The notes under the pieces are model-generated. The model was given only the letters and a program-made list of their open reading frames with translations. It did not search any database and had not been told where the DNA came from. A DNA stretch of 38,645 nt, taken from positions 1 through 38,645 of the forward strand of contig JBKDSL010000249.1 in the NCBI GenBank assembly GCA_046340555.1. The letters are read 5' to 3'. The stretch is from JALRAP01 sp046340555. GTDB lineage: Bacteria > Bacteroidota > Bacteroidia > AKYH767-A > OLB10. Made by a program: the position numbers and the translations under genes. Shown here in pieces: positions 7,947 through 17,856 of the stretch; positions within the stretch are counted from its first letter, which is position 1; each line of letters opens with the position of its first letter.

Positions 7947-9332
7947 ATGGCCAAAACCAAGTCGGCATTTTTCTGCCAGAATTGTGGAGCTTCCGCACCC
8001 AAATGGATTGGCAAGTGTGCTAATTGTGGCGAATGGAACACCTATGTAGAAGAGGTTATCCAACAAGGACCGTCGCAAGTACCAGCATGGCGCGCCTCAT
8101 CATCACGAGAGGATGGCGGCAGACAGGCAATACCACAATTGCTTGGAGAAATTGAACCTGACAAGCTGACACGCATCAACCTTCCTGGAAAGGAGTTGAA
8201 CAGGGTGCTGGGTGGTGGTCTTGTACCCGGTGCTTTGGTTTTGGTTGGTGGTGAACCCGGTATCGGGAAATCCACACTCATGTTGCAAATCGCCATGCGC
8301 TCAAAGGGAATGAAGGTACTATATGTATCAGGCGAAGAAAGCGAACAACAAATCAGCATTCGGGCCTCTCGAATTGGATCCTCCAATACTGAATGCTACA
8401 TTCTGACGGAAACCAATACCCAATCGATTTTCAAGCATATCCAATCGCTGAAACCTGGCTTAGTGATTATCGATTCGATACAGACACTATTCTCATCCGA
8501 TATTGAATCTGCTCCTGGAACTGTTTCTCAAATACGTGGTTGCGCGGGAGATTTGCTGAAGTTCGCTAAGGAGACCTCTACCCCTGTTTTCCTTATTGGT
8601 CACATCACCAAAGACGGTACAATTGCCGGTCCCAAAGTTTTGGAACACATGGTTGATACCGTGCTGCAGTTCGAAGGCGACAGGCATCATGTTTACCGTG
8701 TCTTGCGTTCAACCAAGAACCGTTTTGGCTCAACGGCTGAAATAGGAATCTACGAGATGGCTTCATCCGGTTTATCGGAGGTGCAAAACCCGAGTGAAGT
8801 GCTTCTATCGCATATTGATGAACAATTGAGCGGAATCGCCATCGCCAGTACCATGGAAGGTCTTCGACCTTTACTGATAGAAGTGCAGGCGCTTGTGAGC
8901 TCTGCGGTTTATGGAACACCTCAGCGATCTTCCACCGGATTCGACTTGCGGCGTTTGAACATGTTGCTGGCTGTTTTGGAAAAAAGATGTGGCTTCCGCT
9001 TGGCAGCCAAGGACGTTTTCTTGAACATAGCCGGCGGAATAAAAGTAGAAGATCCCGCAACAGACTTGGCCGTAATTTGCTCAGTACTCAGCTCGAGCGA
9101 AGATGTTGCGCTACCAGCACGTGTGTGTTTTGCCGGCGAGGTGGGTTTGAGTGGCGAAATCAGGCCCGTGAACCGCATCGACCAACGCATCCGCGAAGCG
9201 GAAAAAATGGGGTTTGAAAAAATCTACTTTTCAAAATACAATATGAAAGGCCTGGAGAAAGAGGCCAAAGGGAAAATTCAACTGGTTCCCGTTAGCAAAG
9301 TGGACGAAGTTTTCTCGTCGCTTTTTGGTTGA
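7947..9332 (+). CDS. radA: DNA repair protein RadA
   Basis: RadA is a RecA-like ATPase and DnaB-type helicase that promotes branch migration during recombinational repair. At 461 aa it is full length. The N-terminal zinc finger uses Cys10, Cys13, Cys24 and Cys27 (CQNCG and CANCG). Walker A is GGEPGIGKST at residues 101-110, and the Walker B-like strand is LVIIDSIQT. The RadA-specific KNRFG motif is at residues 257-261. The C-terminal third is the Lon-protease-like domain, with SSTGFDLRRLNMLLAVLEKR and FAGEVGLSGEIRPV. It starts 10 nt after the lipoprotein gene and converges with the following outer-membrane protein gene, leaving 14 nt between stops and no clear terminator. Confidence 0.98.
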   Translation: MAKTKSAFFCQNCGASAPKWIGKCANCGEWNTYVEEVIQQGPSQVPAWRASSSREDGGRQAIPQLLGEIEPDKLTRINLPGKELNRVLGGGLVPGALVLVGGEPGIGKSTLMLQIAMRSKGMKVLYVSGEESEQQISIRASRIGSSNTECYILTETNTQSIFKHIQSLKPGLVIIDSIQTLFSSDIESAPGTVSQIRGCAGDLLKFAKETSTPVFLIGHITKDGTIAGPKVLEHMVDTVLQFEGDRHHVYRVLRSTKNRFGSTAEIGIYEMASSGLSEVQNPSEVLLSHIDEQLSGIAIASTMEGLRPLLIEVQALVSSAVYGTPQRSSTGFDLRRLNMLLAVLEKRCGFRLAAKDVFLNIAGGIKVEDPATDLAVICSVLSSSEDVALPARVCFAGEVGLSGEIRPVNRIDQRIREAEKMGFEKIYFSKYNMKGLEKEAKGKIQLVPVSKVDEVFSSLFG

Positions 9333-9346
9333 TTAATCCTTACAAA

Positions 9347-11788
9347 TCATCCTTCCATATCCATGTCCTCCCTGGAGCGGTCGCGCATTCGCTGTTGATC
9401 GCGATCACGCAATTCACCAAAACGGTATGAAAAGGAAACCGTGACAAAACGGCTTTGTCTTTTACGTGTGAAATCCTGGGAGTACGTAACATCTTCAAAC
9501 TCGAAACCGAAACGTTGCGTGTTGAATGGGTCGGATACGCGAACAGATACAACCCCTTTTTCTTTCAATACTTTTCTGCTTGCCGCGATGGTCAGCATTT
9601 GCATGTCCTTCATCGTGCCTTGTGTGACTTTCATTCTTGGACGATAGAAATAAGTGACCTGCAAATCAGTATTCTTGAAGGGCTTGAATGTAGTGAAGAT
9701 ACGACCGGAGGCAGTCCATGACTCGGATGACAAGTCTTCCTGCAGGTTTTTAGCACTTAACATGTTGTAGTAAATGTTAGTGCTGAAAGTAATATTCCAC
9801 CATTTGAATGGTGATCCGTTAAAGATGAATTCGCCTCCATAATTGCGCGAATAGGCCAGATTCTCCCAGGTAACAACGGTGATCTGCAAGCTATCATTAG
9901 TAACCCGTCGATACCTTTGGATATTATCTTTAGTCAGTCTCGCATAGAGTGTGGATGTCAGAGAGAACTTTCCGATATATCGCATATTCTCAACCTCATA
10001 GCTGTCGGAATACTCTGGATCCAAATCCGGATTACCAATTCGGACATTCCTAGGATCATCATAATTTGGAAAAGGATTCAAAGCGCTTCGACGAGGTCTG
10101 TTGATACGTCGGCTGTAAGCAGCCTTCCATGAGCTCTTCTGGTTTGGTTTGTATGTAATGAAGGCACTTGGATAAATTGAAAAATAATCCTTGTTGAATA
10201 TGGTATCAGTGGTAATCACATTAGCCTCCGTGGTAGCATATTCACTACGCAAACCTATTTGGTATCCGAATTTCCCCAGCGACTGGCGATATTGTGCGTA
10301 AGCCGCATGTAACACATCGGAATAAACAAATCGGTTTGTTCTGTTGGTATCACTCAAATAGGTTCCATTGGAAAACTCTTCGAACACCAAGTCGGTGTCG
10401 AATTCGCGAATGGTGGATTTAAGACCTGCTTCAACCTTCTTATCATCGCTAACGGGGTGTTCGTAATCGGTCGAAACGGTATAGATGATGTTGTTATTCA
10501 CCGTACGGTCACGTTCTAGGTCAAAATATGTGCCAGGGATATTTTCGCTCAGGTATTCGCCATCTGTGTAATCGTTTTCAGGTTTGGTTAAATCGAAAGA
10601 GGCCGTGGCTGTAAAATTCAATAATTGGCCTTTTTTCTTGAAGAAATGCTTCCAAACGAAATCAGCGTCAATATTGCGGTTCATGCCCGACCCAAGTGTA
10701 ATTCGTCTGGAAAGGCTATCGATAGGCAGCCCTAGCTCATAGAAACTATACAAGATGTTATTATCATCTTCCGACTTTCCTATGTTCAGCATTGCACTCG
10801 TGGAAATGGTGTTTTTGTCGTTGGCGTTCCAATCCACACCGAACTTGAGATTGTGCCCTGTCTTGGAATTATTGCCGTTTTCTACTTGTGAGATTACATC
10901 TACAGCGTCAGGCCTGAAGTATGTCTCACGGTAAGAGGTTCCTTCACTGAAAGTCTTATCGCGGTTAAACCCGTAATTGGTGTATACATTCCATTTGCCT
11001 TTACGCAAACTCAATGACCCTGTTAATCCGTAACGACCACCGAAGGAAGTATTGGCCCCTACGCTTCCGGTAAACCCTTGTAGCCGGTTCTTCTTGGTCA
11101 CGATATTGATGATACCCGAGATGCCATCAGGATCATATTTGGCAGAAGGGTTGGTGATCACTTCAACACTTTCGATGGCTGATGCCGGAAGCGATTCCAA
11201 AAGGGATTTGCCACCAGAGCCCGTTAATCCCGAAGGACGACCATCTATCAGGATCGTGACATTTTCATTACCGCGCAGACTCACCGTTCCCTCCTGATCT
11301 ATCTCTACGCTGGGAATATTCTCGAGTACGTTCTTAACATTCCCACCTGCTGTAACAGCCAATTGTTCCGTGTTGTAGGTTCTTTTGTCGATGTTACTCA
11401 TCATAAAAGCCTTGTCAGCTGTTATCTCCGCGCCTTGGAGGGTTGTGGCAGAGACTTTCAGCTTGATGGTTCCCATATCTGTAACTGGAGGAGCCTCTCC
11501 TGGACGCATACCAATCCTTTGGCTGTACTTCTCATATCCGATAAAAGCGATTTCAACCATAAAACCACCTGGGCCGATATTGTCAATCCGAAACTCGCCA
11601 GTTGCAGAAGTTATGGCGCCAGAAACCAATGACGAATCCCGCATTTTTTTAACAGACACCGTAGTGAACTCCAATGGTGCAGAGGTGGAGGCATCGACCA
11701 CCTTGCCTTTGATGGAAAAAACGGGTTGCTGGGCCTTGGTAAAGAAGGAAATCAATAAAATACAAGAAAGAAGGAATGGTAGACGCAT
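9347..11788 (-). CDS. Outer-membrane beta-barrel protein with CarboxypepD_reg-like domain (TonB-receptor-like)
   Basis: This 813-aa protein has a signal peptide (MRLPFLLSCILLISFFTKA), then a carboxypeptidase-regulatory-like beta-sandwich at about residues 22-110 (FSIKGKVVDASTSAPLEFT). A TonB-plug-like region follows at about 125-225, with VKNVLENIPSVEID, LRGNENVTILIDGRPSG and GIINIVTKKN. The remaining 580 residues are alternating aromatic strands of a barrel (OMP_b-brl_3 type). The C-terminus is a charged tail rich in Arg, Asp and Met (RDRDQQRMRDRSREDMDMEG) after the last strand instead of a terminal Phe. No SusD partner is adjacent, so it is not a classical SusC. The substrate cannot be predicted. 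A TACCTTTG box lies at 11806-11813. Confidence 0.9.
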   Translation of the reverse strand: MRLPFLLSCILLISFFTKAQQPVFSIKGKVVDASTSAPLEFTTVSVKKMRDSSLVSGAITSATGEFRIDNIGPGGFMVEIAFIGYEKYSQRIGMRPGEAPPVTDMGTIKLKVSATTLQGAEITADKAFMMSNIDKRTYNTEQLAVTAGGNVKNVLENIPSVEIDQEGTVSLRGNENVTILIDGRPSGLTGSGGKSLLESLPASAIESVEVITNPSAKYDPDGISGIINIVTKKNRLQGFTGSVGANTSFGGRYGLTGSLSLRKGKWNVYTNYGFNRDKTFSEGTSYRETYFRPDAVDVISQVENGNNSKTGHNLKFGVDWNANDKNTISTSAMLNIGKSEDDNNILYSFYELGLPIDSLSRRITLGSGMNRNIDADFVWKHFFKKKGQLLNFTATASFDLTKPENDYTDGEYLSENIPGTYFDLERDRTVNNNIIYTVSTDYEHPVSDDKKVEAGLKSTIREFDTDLVFEEFSNGTYLSDTNRTNRFVYSDVLHAAYAQYRQSLGKFGYQIGLRSEYATTEANVITTDTIFNKDYFSIYPSAFITYKPNQKSSWKAAYSRRINRPRRSALNPFPNYDDPRNVRIGNPDLDPEYSDSYEVENMRYIGKFSLTSTLYARLTKDNIQRYRRVTNDSLQITVVTWENLAYSRNYGGEFIFNGSPFKWWNITFSTNIYYNMLSAKNLQEDLSSESWTASGRIFTTFKPFKNTDLQVTYFYRPRMKVTQGTMKDMQMLTIAASRKVLKEKGVVSVRVSDPFNTQRFGFEFEDVTYSQDFTRKRQSRFVTVSFSYRFGELRDRDQQRMRDRSREDMDMEG

Positions 11789-11805
11789 GTTTTGGAAATA
11801 GAGTG

Positions 11806-11813
11806 CAAAGGTA
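11806..11813 (-). promoter_or_regulatory. TAnnTTTG -7 box of the outer-membrane barrel gene
   Basis: The minus strand reads TACCTTTG, ending 17 nt before the ATG at 11788. It predicts a short leader of about 10-13 nt. No clear -33 TTG is at the usual distance. Confidence 0.45.
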
Positions 11814-11878
11814 TCAAATGCCTTTTAGGATGCTATTGAATGTTCGAGGTTTAACATAAATCGCACATTATTGTTATT

Positions 11879-11886
11879 TATATTTG
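11879..11886 (+). promoter_or_regulatory. TAnnTTTG -7 box upstream of the carboxylate-amine ligase gene
   Basis: TATATTTG lies 27 nt before ATG 11914. The -33 region is AT-rich without a clear TTG at the right distance. It is divergent from the barrel-gene promoter at 11806. Confidence 0.4.
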
Positions 11887-11913
11887 AACGATTGTGAGAA
11901 TCATTGAAGACTT

Positions 11914-13068
11914 ATGAGCGATATAAACAACAACCTAGTGGGGAAATCAACTGATGCGACTGCTGACAAACCCGCAATTTTCACCATAGGCATTGAGGAG
12001 GAGTTTCAGGTTATTGACCCAGTGACGCGAGATTTAAGGTCACACTTGCATCAGATTGTCGAGGGAGGCAAAATGGTACTTCACGAGCAGGTAAAAGCTG
12101 AAATGCACCAGTCCGTTGTGGAGGTAGGCACCAATGTTTGCAAGAACGTAACCGAAGCCCGAAAGGAAGTGGTCTACTTACGTCGCATGGTGGCGGAATT
12201 GGCTGCGAAGCAAGGTCTGCGTATCGCTGCAGCGGGGACGCATCCTTTTTCACGGTGGCAGGAGCAACCCATTACCGATAACCCACGCTATCATGAAATT
12301 GTGAACGAGATGCAGGACGCTGCCCGTTCAAACCTGATTTTCGGATTGCATGTTCATGTTGGCATCGCCAGTAGGCAACAAGGCATCGCGCTGATGAACT
12401 CTGCACGCTACTTCCTACCACACATATTCGCCCTTTCCACCAATTCCCCTTTTTGGCAAGGCAGGAACACCGGCTTCAAATCTTATCGTGTAAAGGTGTT
12501 CGATAAGTTTCCACGAACTGGCATTCCCGATCATTTTTCTAGTGCAGGCGAGTACGATCGCTACATCAATTTGTTGATCAAAACCAATTGCATCGATAAC
12601 GCGCGCAAGGTTTGGTATGACTTGCGACTTCATCCTACCTACAACACATTGGAGTTCCGAATATGCGATGTACCTATGCTGGTAGACGAGACCATTGCCC
12701 TTACAGCATTGATGCAAGCTTTGGTTGCCAAACTTGTGAAGTTGATGGAGCAGAATTTGGATTTCCGTCAGTACAGCCGTGCTCTTATCAATGAAAACAA
12801 GTGGCGCGCAGCTCGCTATGGCATAGAAGGGAAGCTGATTGACTTTGGAAAAGAGAAAGAAGTCTCAGTGCCTGACTTAGCAGAAGAATTGCTTGCCTTT
12901 GTGGATGACGTGGTGGATGAACTAGGCAGCCGACATGAGATTAACTATATCCGGCAGATATTAAAGAACGGCACCGGCGCCGACCGCCAACTGGAAACTT
13001 ATCGCAAAACAGCTGACTTCAAGCAGGTGGTTGACCAGATAATAGAGGAAACAAACTCCGGAATCTGA
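11914..13068 (+). CDS. Carboxylate-amine ligase, glutamate-cysteine ligase 2 (YbdK) family
   Basis: This 384-aa cytoplasmic protein carries the GCS2 family opening FTIGIEEEFQVIDPVT, with the acidic metal/ATP-site EEE, followed by HQSVVEVGTNVC, FGLHVHVGI, and the family segment TLEFRICDVP. YbdK-type proteins have weak gamma-glutamylcysteine ligase activity in vitro, and their physiological substrate is usually unknown, so glutathione synthesis is not claimed. No glutathione synthetase or ATP-grasp partner lies next to it. The gene appears to stand alone, with a TATATTTG promoter box upstream and a weak hairpin downstream at 13108-13131. Confidence 0.9.
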   Translation: MSDINNNLVGKSTDATADKPAIFTIGIEEEFQVIDPVTRDLRSHLHQIVEGGKMVLHEQVKAEMHQSVVEVGTNVCKNVTEARKEVVYLRRMVAELAAKQGLRIAAAGTHPFSRWQEQPITDNPRYHEIVNEMQDAARSNLIFGLHVHVGIASRQQGIALMNSARYFLPHIFALSTNSPFWQGRNTGFKSYRVKVFDKFPRTGIPDHFSSAGEYDRYINLLIKTNCIDNARKVWYDLRLHPTYNTLEFRICDVPMLVDETIALTALMQALVAKLVKLMEQNLDFRQYSRALINENKWRAARYGIEGKLIDFGKEKEVSVPDLAEELLAFVDDVVDELGSRHEINYIRQILKNGTGADRQLETYRKTADFKQVVDQIIEETNSGI

Positions 13069-13107
13069 CCTTGATTTTCAGCACAATAAACCACTATGTT
13101 TGGCACT

Positions 13108-13131
13108 AAAACCAAGCATATAACTGGTTTT
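13108..13131 (+). terminator. Weak hairpin terminator after the carboxylate-amine ligase gene
   Basis: AAAACCA (13108-13114) pairs with TGGTTTT (13125-13131) around a 10-nt loop, with a short T-run. The stem is only 7 bp with two or three G-C pairs, so it is a tentative call. Confidence 0.4.
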
Positions 13132-13210
13132 TAATGAATTAAAAATATTTTTTATATTTATTTAGATTAATTCTAATGTAGGTATTAGATTCGCGGCAAA
13201 TCAAATTTAT

Positions 13211-14047
13211 ATGAAACGTCGCAGCATCTTGGCCATAATTAGTCTTTCGTTATTTTCTCATTTAACCTACGCACAAGACAGGATATTCACCTACACTTAC
13301 CAGTCGAATACCCTGGCACCTGGCCAGAAGGAGTTGGAAATATGGACAACACTTAGAACTGGACGTGAGGGTTATTATCGCTCACTCGACAACCGGTTTG
13401 AGTTCGAGGTGGGGATTGCTAAAAACCTGCAAACCGCATTTTATTTGAATTCCTCTCAAACGGCACAGGAGGTTAGATTTTTGGATACCCAGGCGAACGA
13501 AATCATCAGCATTGAGCAATCCACCTGCTGGAGTTTCAGCAATGAGTGGAAACTGAAATTATCAGATCCGGTCGGAAATGTTATTGGTTCTGCATTATAC
13601 GGTGAATTCACTATAGCACCTACGGAGACCGAGCTTGAGTTCAAGTTGATCTTGGACAAGAAGACCGGACCTTTCTTCCATGCATTGAATCTTGAATCCG
13701 AGTTTGAATTTGAGACTGAAATTGAAGAGGAAGATGGTAGGCAGGAGGTTGAGACTGAAGAAAAGACAAAATTTAAACTGGTTTACGGCTTAGCACGTAA
13801 CCTCGGCCAACATTGGCATGTGGGATTGGAAAGCTTTTTGAAAGCCGGACAGGTCAAAGAGCCGATGGACTATATGGTGCTATTTGCTGGTCCTGGATTT
13901 TCCTATTCCAAAGGTTCGTTCTGGCTTAATCTTACAGTAATGCCACAAGTGGCTGGTCTCTTACATCCCACAGAAGGTGCAAGTGGATTGTACCTCGAAA
14001 AAGAGGAAAAACTACAAACAAGATTGATGTTCTCTTACGTTTTCTGA
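13211..14047 (+). CDS. Predicted outer-membrane beta-barrel protein of unknown function
   Basis: This 278-aa protein has a signal peptide cleaved near TYAQ and a mature chain of short amphipathic strands with aromatic ends, closing with TRLMFSYVF. A C-terminal Phe preceded by alternating hydrophobics is the classic outer-membrane insertion signature. A strongly acidic stretch lies at about residues 157-182 (EFEFETEIEEEDGRQEVETE), probably a surface loop. Its stop overlaps the ATG of the next gene (TGATG), a heme-binding lipoprotein, so the two are translationally coupled and probably work together. I do not recognise a named family with certainty; it resembles small transporter/phenol-degradation (MetA-like) barrels only in general layout. 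Confidence 0.75.
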   Translation: MKRRSILAIISLSLFSHLTYAQDRIFTYTYQSNTLAPGQKELEIWTTLRTGREGYYRSLDNRFEFEVGIAKNLQTAFYLNSSQTAQEVRFLDTQANEIISIEQSTCWSFSNEWKLKLSDPVGNVIGSALYGEFTIAPTETELEFKLILDKKTGPFFHALNLESEFEFETEIEEEDGRQEVETEEKTKFKLVYGLARNLGQHWHVGLESFLKAGQVKEPMDYMVLFAGPGFSYSKGSFWLNLTVMPQVAGLLHPTEGASGLYLEKEEKLQTRLMFSYVF

Positions 14048-14349
14048 TGATGCTTCGCACCATAACCTTGATTTCGGCCATTTTTGTGGCAAGTTGTTCG
14101 TCGGCTCTTTATAAGCCATTGCCTGAGAATTATTCGTCAGTCGAAGAGTATCAAATGATGGCAGACGGTCGAAAAGCCTACGTGACAAAGTGCAGCGGAT
14201 GTCATTTGTTGTATTTACCTCATCAATACGACGAAAAAACATGGCGTCACAACATGGATGAGATGCAGGAGCGGTCAAATGTAACCGACAAGGAAAAGGC
14301 ATTGATACTTAAATATCTCCTAACAGCACCAGTAGCGATAAAACCTTGA
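14047..14349 (+). CDS. Small c-type cytochrome lipoprotein
   Basis: This 100-aa protein has a signal peptide with lipobox VASC at residues 14-17 and one heme c attachment motif, CSGCH, at residues 49-53. The region after the motif (LYLPHQYDEKTWRHNMDEM) and the C-terminal DKEKALILKYL helix fit a single-domain cytochrome c. Met70 or Met73 is a candidate distal heme ligand. The protein should be lipid-anchored in the envelope and carry electrons. It begins inside the stop of the barrel gene (TGATG at 14045-14049); a second ATG at 14050 is an alternative start. The redox partner is unknown. Confidence 0.8.
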   Translation: MMLRTITLISAIFVASCSSALYKPLPENYSSVEEYQMMADGRKAYVTKCSGCHLLYLPHQYDEKTWRHNMDEMQERSNVTDKEKALILKYLLTAPVAIKP

Positions 14350-14426
14350 CCTACTGAAAGGCTTTCACTAATATTGTTGGCTGTAAAAATCCATGATTTC
14401 CAATTCAAGGGAAGTCTAATTAGCCT

Positions 14427-17400
14427 ATGAAAAAAGCTCTACTGTTGGCCATAATCGGATTCAGCATATCCGCTTCGGCCCAAAACATGTACAAACCATC
14501 TTCCTACGAGATACAACGTCTTCCTCGATGGGCCCAGGTGATGTACTCTGAAAGCCCGAACATGTTCGAGGTTGACTCGCTCTACCGAGACTACTTTGTC
14601 AAAAACACTTTTGAAAAATCTTATCACACCCAGTATTTCAAAAGATGGAAACGATCCGTATTGCCTTATGTGAATGAAGTAGGATCCATCATCATGCCTA
14701 CACCACAAGAGGAGAAAAACATTCAACAGGAATTCAACGCAAAAAACACCTCGTCAACCTCCGTGTCTAATTGGTCGGTTTTAGGACCTATCCAAGTCAT
14801 ACAGAACAACGGTGTGCCTGGAAACGGTCAATCGAACATTTATTCGCTAGACCAATGCGAATCAAACCCTGCCATCATGTATTGTGGCACAGAGCCCGGC
14901 GAGGTATACAAAAGCACGGATGGTGGGGAGACTTGGTTCTCCTCTTCCATGTCCATGAATTTCGGTAGCGGCGTAAGTGCCGTGGAAGTCAATCCCAACA
15001 ATGGAGACATTGTTTTCGCAGGTGGCAACTCCGGGGTTTTCAGAAGCATCGATGGTGGAAACAACTGGGTCAATGTACTGACAAACTCCAGTTTCGGTGT
15101 AAATGAAATCATCATCAATCCTATTAACAACAACATCGTGATGGCCGCCACGAACAAAGGCCTTTATCGAAGCACCGACGGTGGCGTTAATTGGATTCAA
15201 CTGTACAACCAAAAAACATACGATGTTAAATGGAATGCTTTGGATGCCTCGATTGGTTACGTGGTAAAAAACAATCCCGCATTGGTGATTTGCGAGTTTT
15301 ATCTTTCAACCGACAGCGGTGCTACATGGACGCTTCAGTCGAATGGTTGGTTCTCCTCCAATGATCCTGCGCGTAATGATGGTGGCGCTCGCTTAGGCGT
15401 AACACCTGCCGATCCCGATAGGATTTACGCTTACCTCATCGGTGAAGCCAAAGCAAATGATTACGGTTTCATAGGCGTTTATCGAAGCGACGATGGAGGT
15501 TACACTTGGAGTTTACCGAACGGTCCAGCTGGTGGACCTTATACAGGTATACATCCCAACCTGGCTTATGGAAATACCGGTTGGACCTACCATCAGGGAT
15601 TCTACAATTGTGCAATCATGGTAGATGATACGGATCCGAACAGGATCCTCATAGGAGGATTAAACCTATGGCGATCGAATGACGGTGGAAACACCTTTTC
15701 GTCTGTAGCGGGTTATGTGGGCGGTCCTTTAGGAATACACGTAGACATGCAGGATTTCCGATTGATAAACGGTGTTTCATGGATTTCCACTGATGGTGGC
15801 ATTTACAAGTCAGACAACTTCTACAACTCCCAACCGACTTTTAAAATGGCAGGCGTGCATGCAGCCGATTATTGGGGCTTTGGTAGCGGTTGGAACGAGG
15901 ATGTATTGGTTGGAGGATTATACCACAATGGCAACATCGCTTACCATGAAAACTATGGAGCCGGCAATTACTTGGATCTTGGCGGTGGTGAAGCTTCAAC
16001 AGGTTATGTGAACCCGGGCAACAACCGTAAGACCTACTTCTCTGACATCTCAGGAAAAATCCTACCCAATACGTTAACAGGTCCGATCGGCAACTTTTCA
16101 TTCGGGAAAAGTCCGAACGAAAGTTACTATGCCGCCGAGTCAAGCGAATTGGAATTTCATCCAAATTGTTACAATACCGCTTGGCTTGGAAACGAGAACA
16201 AACTTTGGCGCACCGATGATGGTGGCGGTTCCTTCAGCCTTGTTAATGCCTTCGGAACAAGTAATAACAACCAAATCAAATACATCGAAATCTCCTCCAG
16301 TAATCCGGATGTGATGTATCTCAATCAACAACCTGCATCGGGAAGCGTGGGTACACTATGGAAATCCATTGACGGAGGACAAGCATGGTCCGCACTAACC
16401 ATACCGTCCGGCAATAGCCGTCGCATGCTGTTGACCATTGACCCTACTGACGAAAACCGTATTTGGATCGCCTATCCTGGTGGATCAAATGGAAACAAGG
16501 TTTACCGTTCAGTAAACGGTGGCTCAAATTGGACTAACATCACGGTGCCTCTCTTGAACAATGAACAGGCGCAATCGTTGATTCATGTTGCTGGTACAAC
16601 AGGTGGCCTTTATTATTTCACCAACAAATCTGTTTACTATTATAACGAATCCGCCAGCAGTTGGATAGTTGCCAATGCCGGCCTTCCAACATTTACCAGC
16701 GCCACTCAAGCCAGGCCTTTTTACAGGGATGGCAAAATCAGAGTGGCCACCTATGGTAAAGGCATTTGGGAAAGCGCTTTTGAAGAAGCCCCATCAGGTC
16801 CAATTGCCAGGATTCAAGTCGATAAACTGTCGCAAACCGTAATCTGTGAAACCGATTCATTCTACTTCGATGATCGCTCTTTCCTCAACCATAATGGTGC
16901 GACATGGAGTTGGTCCTTCCAGAACGGAACTCCCGCTACATCCACTGCCAGAAACCCCACGGTTTATTTCAATACGACCGGAAGCCACATGGTTACTTTG
17001 ACCGTTACAGATGGAAACGGACAGCAAGACACTGACACCATTTTCATAGAGGTTAATCAATATGCATTCCCCTCCATCATAGCCGAAGGATTTGAAGGTG
17101 CATTTCTTCCCCAAGGGTGGAGTCAATTCAATGAAGACAATGGCGGCACATGGTCTTTGGCCACCAATGCTGGAGGAGCTAATACCACTAACAGTGCCCT
17201 TTTCGATAATTTCAGCATTGATTCGCAGTCGAGCTATGATGACCTGCGCACCCATCTGAATACAACAGGCCTGCAAAACCCAGTTCTCACATTTGATGTG
17301 GCATATGCCCGGTGGGGTGGAATATACAGCGACACATTGGAGGTATTGGTTTCAACAGACTGTGGACAGACTTTCAATTCGCTTTATTTGAAAGGAGGAA

Positions 17401-17846
17401 ACACCTTGGCAACTTCGCCTAACAACCAGAACCTTTTTGTGCCTACCCCTGCTGAATGGCGGACAGATACCGTTTCATTGGCAGGATATGAGAATATCCC
17501 ATTGTTGATGGTGGCGTTCCGAAACATCGGACATTGGGGTAACTGCATTTATGTTGACAATGTGAACATCGGAAACAGCACATCTTCTGTGCAGACGGCG
17601 AACTCTTTGATTGGACCTTACATTTATCCTAATCCGATTAAACGCAATTCCTGTTTACGGATTGAACTCCCTCAAGGTGCTTTCAATTTGACGCTGTATG
17701 ACACCCAAGGCAAAAGAACCACTGAAATCAAATCAGCAAGAGGTTCCACGTCGATTGATCTGCCCGCTGACGCTGCAACTGGAACTTATTTCCTGAACAT
17801 TGCAGGAGAAAAAAACATCTGGAACAAAAAGGTGATCGTTGAATAA
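14427..17846 (+). CDS. T9SS-secreted Asp-box propeller protein with PKD domain
   Basis: This 1139-aa secreted protein has a signal peptide ending near SASAQ. A linker is followed by a long series of BNR/Asp-box motifs, S-x-D-G-G-x-T-W type: KSTDGGETW, RSIDGGNNW, RSTDGGVNW, RSDDGGYTW, RSNDGGNTF, RTDDGGGSF, KSIDGGQAW and others. These form sortilin-like beta-propellers at about residues 120-790. A PKD domain follows (WSWSFQNGTPATST, NTTGSHMVTLTVTDGNG), then a jelly-roll-like segment. The C-terminal 75 residues are a T9SS type A sorting domain, with YPNPIKRN, LYDTQGKRTTEI and ATGTYFLNI. It should be exported and anchored or released at the surface. It has a paralogue at 20877. Its target is unknown, and no peptidase or glycosidase active site was recognised. 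Confidence 0.9.
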   Translation: MKKALLLAIIGFSISASAQNMYKPSSYEIQRLPRWAQVMYSESPNMFEVDSLYRDYFVKNTFEKSYHTQYFKRWKRSVLPYVNEVGSIIMPTPQEEKNIQQEFNAKNTSSTSVSNWSVLGPIQVIQNNGVPGNGQSNIYSLDQCESNPAIMYCGTEPGEVYKSTDGGETWFSSSMSMNFGSGVSAVEVNPNNGDIVFAGGNSGVFRSIDGGNNWVNVLTNSSFGVNEIIINPINNNIVMAATNKGLYRSTDGGVNWIQLYNQKTYDVKWNALDASIGYVVKNNPALVICEFYLSTDSGATWTLQSNGWFSSNDPARNDGGARLGVTPADPDRIYAYLIGEAKANDYGFIGVYRSDDGGYTWSLPNGPAGGPYTGIHPNLAYGNTGWTYHQGFYNCAIMVDDTDPNRILIGGLNLWRSNDGGNTFSSVAGYVGGPLGIHVDMQDFRLINGVSWISTDGGIYKSDNFYNSQPTFKMAGVHAADYWGFGSGWNEDVLVGGLYHNGNIAYHENYGAGNYLDLGGGEASTGYVNPGNNRKTYFSDISGKILPNTLTGPIGNFSFGKSPNESYYAAESSELEFHPNCYNTAWLGNENKLWRTDDGGGSFSLVNAFGTSNNNQIKYIEISSSNPDVMYLNQQPASGSVGTLWKSIDGGQAWSALTIPSGNSRRMLLTIDPTDENRIWIAYPGGSNGNKVYRSVNGGSNWTNITVPLLNNEQAQSLIHVAGTTGGLYYFTNKSVYYYNESASSWIVANAGLPTFTSATQARPFYRDGKIRVATYGKGIWESAFEEAPSGPIARIQVDKLSQTVICETDSFYFDDRSFLNHNGATWSWSFQNGTPATSTARNPTVYFNTTGSHMVTLTVTDGNGQQDTDTIFIEVNQYAFPSIIAEGFEGAFLPQGWSQFNEDNGGTWSLATNAGGANTTNSALFDNFSIDSQSSYDDLRTHLNTTGLQNPVLTFDVAYARWGGIYSDTLEVLVSTDCGQTFNSLYLKGGNTLATSPNNQNLFVPTPAEWRTDTVSLAGYENIPLLMVAFRNIGHWGNCIYVDNVNIGNSTSSVQTANSLIGPYIYPNPIKRNSCLRIELPQGAFNLTLYDTQGKRTTEIKSARGSTSIDLPADAATGTYFLNIAGEKNIWNKKVIVE

Positions 17847-17856
17847 CGCATCAGGC

